A stretch of 6,143 nucleotides of DNA from Candidatus Hodarchaeota archaeon (GTDB taxonomy: Archaea; Asgardarchaeota; Heimdallarchaeia; Hodarchaeales; YT1-057): positions 1-6,143 of the forward strand of contig JAEOTI010000128.1 in the NCBI GenBank assembly GCA_016839955.1, in the 5' to 3' direction. Position 1 is the first letter of the stretch, and each line of letters starts with the position of its first letter. Both the position numbers and the translations under genes were made by a program. A model generated the notes under the pieces. It was not told the DNA's origin. It did no database searches and saw nothing but the letters and a program-made list of their open reading frames with translations. Positions 1 through 5,207 of the stretch are shown here, piece by piece.

Positions 1-30
1 ACAAAACATCAGGAATACTCAATCACAAAT

Positions 31-1497
31 TCAAACGGTATTAAATCCACGCATTTTCGATAATATAGCGCCAACATTCAGAAGTCCTTTGTAAACAAGA
101 CCTAGTTCACCAAGGCGTAAAGCCTTGTATTGAATCCTTAGTAATCTGTGGGGATTTTTATAAAAACGTTTAATAAAATCATTCTTTATTTCTGATATTT
201 CTTCTGATGAATAATTGGATGTTTTTTTATCAGCACGGACAAAAAGTTCTGATTTTTCAATTATTCCTTTTTTAACAGCATTTTTCCATAGCTTTGTGTC
301 TACAACGTATGTTAAATCGTAACAACTTATTAAGTCTAGAGGCACGTTATTGAAATATTCCAAATTTTTCTTAATGTGTTTATCTGTTTCAAACGGAGCT
401 CCTATTATGAAAAATCCTACTGTTATTAAACCTGCTTGATTAGCTGTTTTTATTGCTTCGATTCCTTGCTCTACTGTCGTTTTCTTGTTATAAAAGTCAA
501 GTACGTCCTGATTAGCGCTTTCAATTCCAAAAAATATTGCAATGACCCCTGCTTTTCGCATTTTCTGAAACAAATTAAAATCAGCCGAGTCCACTCTTCC
601 TTGAACAGCCATCTTTGTGTTTATCTTTTCTAAGATAATTTTATCCATGATCTCATGAACCCTTTTTTTGTTAAGTAAGAAATTGTCATCACCAAAAGCA
701 ATATACTTGTAACCTTGTTTTACTAGAGATTTTAACTCCGCAACTACATTATCGACACTTCTTTCACGGTATTTACTATATAACATACGAGCACAAAAAT
801 AACAATTAAAAGGACACCCACGTGTACTCATGATCCAAGCGAGATCTAGTCGCGCATTACCAACATATCCGTACTTTTTCTTGTCTATTAACTCCCATGC
901 AGGGAATAAACTAGAATCCAAATTATTTCTTTTCATGACACCTGAATTCTTAACCAACTCCCCGTCTTTCTTATAAATTAGCCCAGGAATATCTTCTAAA
1001 GGTTGTTTTGTCTCAATTAAATGGAGGATATGTACAATGTATCCTTCCACTTCTCCAACACAGGTAATGAAAGAACCTTCAATATATTCTTGAGTAATGT
1101 TGCAGTGAGGCCCACCACACAGAATAACTCCTTTGTTATTCACCTCCTTAATATCCTGTATAATTTGTTTAACATTATTAATTGTAAGAGTATAGCAGGT
1201 TATTAAGAAGAAATCTTGGACTTCAATAATTTTCAAAAATTCCTTCCTTGATAATTTATCAACATTTAGATCAAGGAATTTTACGTTATAACCTTCTCTT
1301 AGTAGTGGAGAGCCAAGATAGAGTAATCCAAGGGGAGGAGATAAGCCTTTAGTCGCTTTCCATTTTTTTCCAAATGTGTATTGTGCGATTGGCACGTGTA
1401 AAAGTAATATATTTTTACCTGGATCTTCTTTCAAAGTTACTGTTCCCCTCAAAAAATTGTAATAATAGTAATACAGATTTTTTCTGAGATCCTGCAA
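31..1497 (-). CDS. B12-binding-type radical SAM protein
   Basis: This is a 488-residue protein with the two-domain layout of cobalamin-type radical SAM enzymes. Residues about 28-165 look like the Rossmann-like B12-binding domain: a first strand ILLLHVP, the family signature SPPLGLLYLGSPLLREGY (53-70), and GGPH near 128 followed by a VGEVEG segment. The radical SAM core starts near 218. Its RGCPFNCYFCAR motif gives C228-X3-C232-X2-C235, which should ligate the 4Fe-4S cluster that cleaves S-adenosylmethionine. GDDNFL (269-274), FFGIESANQ (322-330) and GFFIIGAPFET (361-371) fit later core strands. The DxHxxG cobalamin-ligand motif is not visible; its place holds FLDLNVDKLS, as in many family members. 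The substrate cannot be told, since such enzymes include methylases and cyclases. The start is TTG without a clear Shine-Dalgarno; a TTG at codon 22, behind AGGGG, is an alternative. It stands apart from the upstream operon, behind a terminator-like palindrome. Confidence 0.93.
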   Translation of the reverse strand: MQDLRKNLYYYYYNFLRGTVTLKEDPGKNILLLHVPIAQYTFGKKWKATKGLSPPLGLLYLGSPLLREGYNVKFLDLNVDKLSRKEFLKIIEVQDFFLITCYTLTINNVKQIIQDIKEVNNKGVILCGGPHCNITQEYIEGSFITCVGEVEGYIVHILHLIETKQPLEDIPGLIYKKDGELVKNSGVMKRNNLDSSLFPAWELIDKKKYGYVGNARLDLAWIMSTRGCPFNCYFCARMLYSKYRERSVDNVVAELKSLVKQGYKYIAFGDDNFLLNKKRVHEIMDKIILEKINTKMAVQGRVDSADFNLFQKMRKAGVIAIFFGIESANQDVLDFYNKKTTVEQGIEAIKTANQAGLITVGFFIIGAPFETDKHIKKNLEYFNNVPLDLISCYDLTYVVDTKLWKNAVKKGIIEKSELFVRADKKTSNYSSEEISEIKNDFIKRFYKNPHRLLRIQYKALRLGELGLVYKGLLNVGAILSKMRGFNTV

Positions 1498-1522
1498 ATT
1501 TTCTTAGTGAGCCATGTGTGAT

Positions 1523-1545
1523 AAAAAAGCACCCTGGGTGCCTTT
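1523..1545 (-). terminator. Terminator-like GC palindrome with T6 tract
   Basis: GCACCCTGGGTGC (1529-1541) is a perfect inverted repeat around one base. On the minus strand it is followed directly by six T (1528-1523). It lies about 38 nt beyond the stop of the basic-protein gene, so it probably ends the EEP/basic-protein transcript. The hairpin would be short, since its centre must open into a loop; in archaea the T tract may matter more. The TTTTTTAT stretch is also centred about 27 nt before the TTG start of the radical SAM gene. It could double as a weak TATA-like box for a leaderless transcript, which is inference only. Confidence 0.5.
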
Positions 1546-1578
1546 GTTCATTATATTATTCTAATAACCTTCTTGTTG

Positions 1579-1983
1579 TCAAACATCTAGGCCGAATGGC
1601 CAAATATCCTGTTCTTGAAGAATTATAAGAGCTCGCTCTAAATCTTCTTGTGAAATGAGTTTTGTATTGTCAGTTTTCTTCTCTTCTATTATACAAGATG
1701 CTAAGTATCTAGATCCTGAAATCAGCTCGTTTAAGGTCTTAGTTTCACTAAAAATTTCTTTCTCAACCTGGTTTACTATATCAGGGTTAAAAAGAAAATT
1801 AATAAGTTCATCTTCAACAGCTTTTTCTACTTCAAGTTTTAATCTATGGGTTTCTACAGCATACATGAAAGCATAGATAGTATTATCCAGTTGGGTCTGA
1901 ATTTGAGCACGTAGGCGACGCTTTTTGCGATCCTCTTTCTTCCGTCTTACAGATTCTTTCTTAGACATTTTCTTTTCAGTCAT
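1579..1983 (-). CDS. Small, highly basic helical protein, possibly histone-fold-like
   Basis: This 134-residue protein matches no family I can name. I chose the ATG at 1983 over an upstream in-frame GTG (1992) because GAGGTGA (1989-1995) sits at ideal spacing before the ATG and would overlap the GTG. Residues 4-25 are almost all Lys and Arg, which suggests nucleic-acid or ribosome binding. The rest is predicted to be helical and acidic-to-mixed. The C-terminal part (about 67-124) could be read as helix, loop, long helix, then TKLISQEDLERALIIL, which resembles the loop-2/helix-3 end of histone folds. That is inference from pattern only. The C-terminus is WPFGLDV. It follows the EEP gene by 15 nt, so the two are almost surely co-transcribed and may act together. 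There is no signal peptide or membrane segment. Confidence 0.82.
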   Translation of the reverse strand: MTEKKMSKKESVRRKKEDRKKRRLRAQIQTQLDNTIYAFMYAVETHRLKLEVEKAVEDELINFLFNPDIVNQVEKEIFSETKTLNELISGSRYLASCIIEEKKTDNTKLISQEDLERALIILQEQDIWPFGLDV

Positions 1984-1988
1984 GTATC

Positions 1989-1995
1989 TCACCTC
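1989..1995 (-). promoter_or_regulatory. Ribosome binding site deciding the basic-protein start
   Basis: GAGGTGA on the minus strand lies five bases before the ATG at 1983 and within the short gap after the EEP stop codon. It makes the ATG the correct start and argues against the longer GTG-initiated version. Confidence 0.75.
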
Positions 1996-1998
1996 AAG

Positions 1999-2979
1999 TT
2001 AGGGGAGGTTGCGTGTATCGAATTCAACCCACAGAGGTAAATGGTCTGATATGTGGAAGGATAATCGCTTTTTGCTAAGTTTCCGTTTCTTCAGAACATG
2101 ATTAACGAAATTAAAATAACCAGCGTTCTTGGGTATCAAAGAAAGAGCAGGCAGTTTATCTTCACCTGAAAACCAAGCTATCTGGTCATAATATTTATTT
2201 TTCTCAGGTTTGCCTTTTTTACTGAAGATTGTTCTTGGAACCTTCTCTAATTTCTTTGCTGGACGTAATCCAGTGGATATAAAAGCTTTGTAGAGCTCAT
2301 CATCTTTATGATCGATATTGAAGTCACCTAGAGCGATAAGATTATGATCCCATGAGTTCAAGTCTAATGCCCAGTTTTTGAGCCAGTTTGCGATTTCGAA
2401 GAGTTCGGGTTTTCTTTCTAAGGGATCTTTACCATAAATGACATGAAGAGTAACTAAAACAAAAGTTTTAATACCAGATTTGAAACCTACAGCAAAAGGG
2501 GTACGAGCAAACTGCTTATCAAGCGTATATTTGCGACCTTTCTTTGGATCTTCTGGGATAACCAATTCGCAAGCAAGTCCGGAAAGTTTCACCTTCCGTG
2601 TATCAAAGATAAAAGCCAACCGTTCCCCATTACCTCGATATCCCTTAGTATCATCTGTAATTAAGAAATGCCAATCAGGTCCCAAGCATTTCATTAAGTG
2701 ACGAAAAGCCCTAAGATTCGATTTGAGTTCTTGGATCGCAATCACATCGAAGCGTGAGATAATTTCTCCGATACATAATAATGAGTGAAGATCACGCTTC
2801 GGACAATCTTTTGAGGATGACCTCCACTTTTTAGTTAGATCCCCAAAGTGTCGTATGTTCCATGTGGCAACTAAGAGATTACAGTCAACCGCTTTGGAGG
2901 GGATTTTATCTAGCTTCAAACGCAATTGGGCGAGCTCGTCTTTAATCTCATCAGGTGGATCATCAGTAATTTCAGGCAA
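1999..2979 (-). CDS. Endonuclease/exonuclease/phosphatase (EEP) family protein
   Basis: This 326-residue protein has the DNase I/ExoIII-type metal-dependent phosphoesterase fold, and all the expected active-site motifs are visible in order. They are TWNIRHF with metal/phosphate-site N41, AIQELK with metal-binding E84, ARTPFAVGF (158-166), TLHV with H179, LGDFNID with D219 and N221, YYDQI with D265, and the catalytic pair SDHLPLW with D312 and H313. It should therefore be an active hydrolase of phosphodiester or phosphomonoester bonds. The substrate (DNA, RNA, phospholipid or inositol phosphate) cannot be read from sequence. Residues 1-33 form an extra charged helical leader. There is no signal peptide, so it is probably cytoplasmic. 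The TTG start is the only plausible one: the frame is open upstream to a TAA but has no ATG, GTG or TTG there, and only a weak AGGAAG precedes it. It is the first gene of a two-gene operon with the basic protein. Confidence 0.94.
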   Translation of the reverse strand: MPEITDDPPDEIKDELAQLRLKLDKIPSKAVDCNLLVATWNIRHFGDLTKKWRSSSKDCPKRDLHSLLCIGEIISRFDVIAIQELKSNLRAFRHLMKCLGPDWHFLITDDTKGYRGNGERLAFIFDTRKVKLSGLACELVIPEDPKKGRKYTLDKQFARTPFAVGFKSGIKTFVLVTLHVIYGKDPLERKPELFEIANWLKNWALDLNSWDHNLIALGDFNIDHKDDELYKAFISTGLRPAKKLEKVPRTIFSKKGKPEKNKYYDQIAWFSGEDKLPALSLIPKNAGYFNFVNHVLKKRKLSKKRLSFHISDHLPLWVEFDTRNLP

Positions 2980-3265
2980 AATTCTTCCTACTCTTATCTT
3001 ACAATCGAAGAAGCTAGAATTGCTATTTTGGTCTTAGCTACCTAGGATTATCAACAGCAGTGTTTTCGATAGTTTCTAAATATCAAACATTATTGGATTA
3101 AGCTATCAATCAATCCATTTAGAATATTAAAAGCACAGCAGCAGTAATTATAAAATAAATAGAGGCACAAATTCAACATAAATCCAGTATCAATAGTGAA
3201 TTTCTAGAATGAGCTTGTGAAAATAGCTATTCTATTATAACTAATTTTGAGATACTTGAACCACT

Positions 3266-3300
3266 GAAAAGTGTCTATTTCCTGACAAAAACACTTTTTC
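3266..3300. repeat. Imperfect inverted repeat
   Basis: GAAAAGTGT (3266-3274) and ACACTTTTTC (3291-3300) are inverted copies differing by one extra A/T pair. They could form a stem of about nine pairs with a 16-base loop. No gene abuts it, so its role is unknown; it may be a relic terminator, a binding site or chance in AT-rich DNA. Confidence 0.35.
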
Positions 3301-3538
3301 ACCTTTCAATAAAGGTCTGTTCAGAGTTTATATTATTATTGTACAAAAATTGATAGGAAAAGGCAGGTTTGACGGCTTTTTCAAGAGATTGAATATGAAA
3401 AAAAGAATCCACATTTTAGAAATATCTTAAATGTAAATGTTTGATGCAAATTTTCTTTAGGACAAGCAAGTTTTTATTTTAGTTAGATCCAATTTTTCAA
3501 AGGGATTTGAAGAGACCTCTATAATGATAAACATTTAA

Positions 3539-3718
3539 ACTATTAATCAAAAGAAGATTTCTCCTTTTCTAGAATATTATCCCTCTGTTATGGTTACTGC
3601 ACTTGGAGGGGGAATAACAACAGAATTAGGTCGAATTCTTATGTGAACAGGAAGTCATCTCGGTTCTACTAATCTATGGATTATATCGGCCGATTTTTTT
3701 GGTTTGTCGATAAGTTAA
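3539..3718 (+). pseudogene. Possible gene relic interrupted by TGA
   Basis: One reading frame is open for 60 codons apart from a single TGA at 3644-3646. It reads like protein: a segment MVTALGGGITTELGRILM starting at ATG 3590, then the stop, then TGSHLGSTNLWIISADFFG and a TAA at 3716-3718. The mix of Gly, hydrophobic and Trp residues resembles part of a membrane protein more than random AT-rich translation. I cannot name the family. No Shine-Dalgarno precedes the ATG. A decayed fragment of a larger gene is the simplest reading, but chance is not excluded. Confidence 0.25.
3685..3700 (+). other. Perfect palindrome followed by T7
   Basis: ATCGGCCGAT (3685-3694) is a perfect 10-bp palindrome running into seven T. 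With a four-base loop only three base pairs remain, so it is weak as a terminator. It lies about 65 bp upstream of the TATA box of the Cys-rich gene and inside the possible relic. It may be a protein-binding site. Confidence 0.2.
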
Positions 3719-3758
3719 TTATGAACTCAGAAATCCTGTTGAACAAATTACCGTAGCT

Positions 3759-3771
3759 ATTTTATATAACT
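3759..3771 (+). promoter_or_regulatory. Archaeal TATA box for the Cys-rich gene
   Basis: TTTATATA (3761-3768) is close to the archaeal TATA consensus. A start of transcription 25-27 nt downstream would fall near 3790, just before the ribosome binding site. The leader would be only about 14 nt long. The gene would thus be its own transcription unit. Confidence 0.55.
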
Positions 3772-3792
3772 AGCGGGATAATTGAAAAAGGT

Positions 3793-3799
3793 GGAGGTG
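3793..3799 (+). promoter_or_regulatory. Strong ribosome binding site before a TTG start
   Basis: GGAGGTG lies five bases before TTG at 3805. It fixes the start of the Cys-rich gene, since no ATG or GTG is present in frame upstream. Confidence 0.8.
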
Positions 3800-3804
3800 T
3801 TTTT

Positions 3805-4266
3805 TTGGAAGAAGGTGAGTATAAAGAACTAGTAGAATCTGAAAAAGTTTTATCCAAGCTCATAGCAGACCGAAAAGCGTTTGAAAATGTTCTCGAAGCC
3901 TATAAAGCTAAGGATGTCAAAAAATTCCACAAAGAACTGGAAAGATTGGATCTTGCAGAATTTTGTAGAATTATTTGTATTTGGATATGCCGATGGATAT
4001 ACATACCATTCTGTAGGTTAGTGTGTCGCGATTTACCGCTAGTCAAGGCTAAGGGTATTGAAGAGATGTACAAGTTCGGCGAAATCTCAGCTAGGATTAT
4101 CAAAGACAGAAAAACATTGGAAAATCTAATTGAAGTTTATGAGAAGCAAGATGTTGAACAATTTCAGGTCATTCTGAGAGAGTTAGAACTACTTCCTTAT
4201 TGCATTCTTGTATGTGACTGGATTCGTGTTCTCATATGCAAAAGATATTGTAGAATCTTATGCTAG
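3805..4266 (+). CDS. Cys-rich protein of two tandem 58-residue repeats
   Basis: I do not recognise this 153-residue protein. It consists of two copies of one unit: residues 17-74 and 96-153 align without a gap, with about 22 of 58 positions identical. Each unit begins with an amphipathic helical part (ADRKAFENVLEAY in the first, KDRKTLENLIEVY in the second, then a DV..F motif). Each ends in a hydrophobic, Arg- and Trp-containing segment with cysteines four residues apart: C54, C58, C62, C70, C74 and C133, C137, C145, C149, C153. The first reads CX3CX3CX7CX3C and the second CX3CX7CX3CX3C, so six evenly spaced positions are five-sixths filled in each. In a helix these cysteines would line one face, fitting metal or cluster binding, disulfide pairing or a membrane-surface helix. 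No signal peptide is seen. The protein ends exactly on the last Cys. Strong RBS, own promoter, TTG start and intact repeats all support a real gene; function unknown. Confidence 0.87.
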   Translation: MEEGEYKELVESEKVLSKLIADRKAFENVLEAYKAKDVKKFHKELERLDLAEFCRIICIWICRWIYIPFCRLVCRDLPLVKAKGIEEMYKFGEISARIIKDRKTLENLIEVYEKQDVEQFQVILRELELLPYCILVCDWIRVLICKRYCRILC

Positions 4267-4477
4267 CTACTTAGAATGAGGAAAAAATTTAGGAAAAGGA
4301 ATAACATAAAAATTTATAAATGGACAAAAAAATACCAGTCAAAAAACGGAGAAATCAAAGGAATAATATTCTCATATGAAGTTTTTTTCGAAAAGATCCC
4401 TTCTTTTATCATCTTGTATCATAAATGTCTGAATAAGAAAATGACCCAAAATATAGGAGGTCTTATCAAATTTCTAC

Positions 4478-4759
4478 TTAAGTTTCTTCATGATTTAATA
4501 GTAATCTTTTAAAAAAAGAAGGTTGATCAGAGCAATACAGCTGTATAGTATTGTCTTCAGTATTTCTCTTAATGTAGAAATAGTGACCTGTGACATAGTG
4601 AAGGATTCGTAATAAATCCCTGATATACTGGGAACAGAACCTCACTTTCGGTGTAAATAGTATAGAATCATTGAGTATTGTAAAATCATCGAATAAATAA
4701 ATGGGAAGAAGTAAGAGACGCATTCCTACTTCTTCAGAGAGAATCGATGGAATCCACAT
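4478..4759 (-). CDS. Doubtful hypothetical protein, 93 codons
   Basis: This open frame begins with ATG at 4759, 45 nt beyond the stop of the small membrane protein on the same strand. It could be the second gene of that transcript. The product has a hydrophobic start (MRLLLLPIYLFDDF around 13-26) and a helical middle (SQYIRDLLRILHYVTGHYFY), with a polar end. No Shine-Dalgarno precedes the ATG (the upstream bases are GAGCAATAAAC), and I know no homologue. The LLPIYLFDDF segment loosely recalls LPPIFLGDRWF in the HTH protein further right, which might mean it is a fragment of a related protein. A chance ORF is equally possible. Confidence 0.35.
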   Translation of the reverse strand: MWIPSILSEEVGMRLLLLPIYLFDDFTILNDSILFTPKVRFCSQYIRDLLRILHYVTGHYFYIKRNTEDNTIQLYCSDQPSFFKRLLLNHEET

Positions 4760-4804
4760 GTTTATTGCTCATATTTGGTCGATTGCATATGCTGTATTCA
4801 AATA

Positions 4805-4948
4805 TTAATTCAATCCCCCACCACCAGCTCCGTCACCTGGTGGAGCAGTTCCTGCAACGAGACCAAGTAGAAGAAAACTAAGCCATAAGATCCATGGAAT
4901 TGCTTTCATTATCCATATTCGACTAGGGAGGTATTTTTTTATTGGCAT
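4805..4948 (-). CDS. 47-residue single-pass membrane protein with Gly-rich tail
   Basis: This gene is short enough to be missed by standard callers but is well supported. ATG at 4948 is preceded at five bases by a GAGGTG (full match GAGGTGAT), the best ribosome binding site in the window. The product starts with the basic segment MPIKKYLPSR. A hydrophobic stretch rich in Trp and Leu follows at about 16-33 (AIPWILWLSFLLLGLVAG), and the protein ends in TAPPGDGAGGGGLN. That is the layout of a single membrane anchor with the positive end inside and a flexible Pro/Gly-rich tail outside. It could also be a cleaved leader, given the possible A-x-x site before the tail. I cannot name a family or function. 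It is divergent from the HTH gene, with 259 bp between starts, and possibly co-transcribed with the doubtful ORF downstream. Confidence 0.72.
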   Translation of the reverse strand: MPIKKYLPSRIWIMKAIPWILWLSFLLLGLVAGTAPPGDGAGGGGLN

Positions 4949-4951
4949 TTT

Positions 4952-4959
4952 ATCACCTC
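4952..4959 (-). promoter_or_regulatory. Perfect anti-16S Shine-Dalgarno GAGGTGAT
   Basis: GAGGTGAT on the minus strand is fully complementary to the usual archaeal 16S rRNA 3' end AUCACCUC. It sits at normal spacing before ATG 4948 and is the main proof that the 47-residue ORF is translated. Confidence 0.75.
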
Positions 4960-4972
4960 ACCCCCCGTCCTT

Positions 4973-4980
4973 CATATAAA
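4973..4980 (-). promoter_or_regulatory. TATA-like box upstream of the small membrane protein
   Basis: TTTATATG on the minus strand resembles an archaeal TATA box. Its centre is only about 28 nt before the ATG, which would give an almost leaderless message and cut off the Shine-Dalgarno. A weaker TTTAAATTATG about 40 bp further upstream would leave the site in the leader. Which one is used cannot be told. Confidence 0.3.
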
Positions 4981-5144
4981 GTTCAAAAACAACCACCGAA
5001 TTACATTTCAACATAATTTAAAAAAAAATGGTGAAAAACTAACTTTCTAGAAGAAATTACCAAGTATAACCAAGACAATATCAGTTGAGATCTATCTATT
5101 ACCGGATTGGTACAATTACGAGGCAAGTTTCCTAAGTAGTAATT

Positions 5145-5157
5145 CTTATAACATATA
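5145..5157 (+). promoter_or_regulatory. Possible TATA element of the HTH gene
   Basis: CTTATAACATATA contains two overlapping TATA-like cores. Transcription would start near 5173-5182, giving a leader of roughly 30 nt with AAAGGGGA just before the ATG at 5208. No better candidate is seen in the 259-bp divergent region. Confidence 0.35.
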
Positions 5158-5169
5158 GTACTTAAAGGG

Positions 5170-5179
5170 GATCTAGATC
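5170..5179. promoter_or_regulatory. Perfect palindrome GATCTAGATC, candidate operator
   Basis: This 10-bp perfect palindrome lies between the TATA-like element and the start codon of the HTH gene, about where transcription should begin. AAAGGGGA occurs on its left edge (5164-5171) and again 31 bp on (5195-5202), where it serves as Shine-Dalgarno. A further GATCTA half occurs at 5091-5096. The position suits a site for autoregulation, but this is inference. Confidence 0.3.
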
Positions 5180-5207
5180 GTAACATTCGACATGAAAGGG
5201 GAAATGG

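Larger units (their letters stand above)
2980..3804. other. Long AT-rich intergenic region without an intact gene
   Basis: About 825 bases separate the divergent EEP and Cys-rich genes. I found no intact gene on either strand. The stretch contains an imperfect inverted repeat (3266-3300), a possible gene relic (3539-3718), a palindrome with T7 (3685-3700) and the promoter of the Cys-rich gene (3759-3771). A second open stretch, about 3256-3430 on the plus strand, lacks a start codon and resembles nothing I know. No tRNA or known structured RNA was recognised. No promoter for the EEP operon could be picked with confidence. Confidence 0.6.

Noticed and set aside
436..1206. Two plus-strand ORFs of 61-65 codons
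   Set aside because: They are antisense shadows of the radical SAM gene, whose motifs are clear on the minus strand.
1655..3037. Plus-strand ORFs of 60-73 codons opposite the EEP operon
   Set aside because: They are antisense to genes with intact motifs, with low-complexity Ser-rich or random products.
4230..4378. TTCTCATATG repeated at 4230 and 4369
   Set aside because: A ten-base repeat in AT-rich DNA with no further similarity around it; probably chance.
4276..4512. 78-codon plus-strand ORF just after the Cys-rich gene
   Set aside because: No Shine-Dalgarno before its ATG, composition dominated by Lys, Ile, Asn and Phe as expected from AT-rich DNA, and overlap with the opposite-strand ORF. 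Its last 23 codons from ATG 4441 would give an amphipathic peptide, but the GGAGGT there lies inside it, not before a start.
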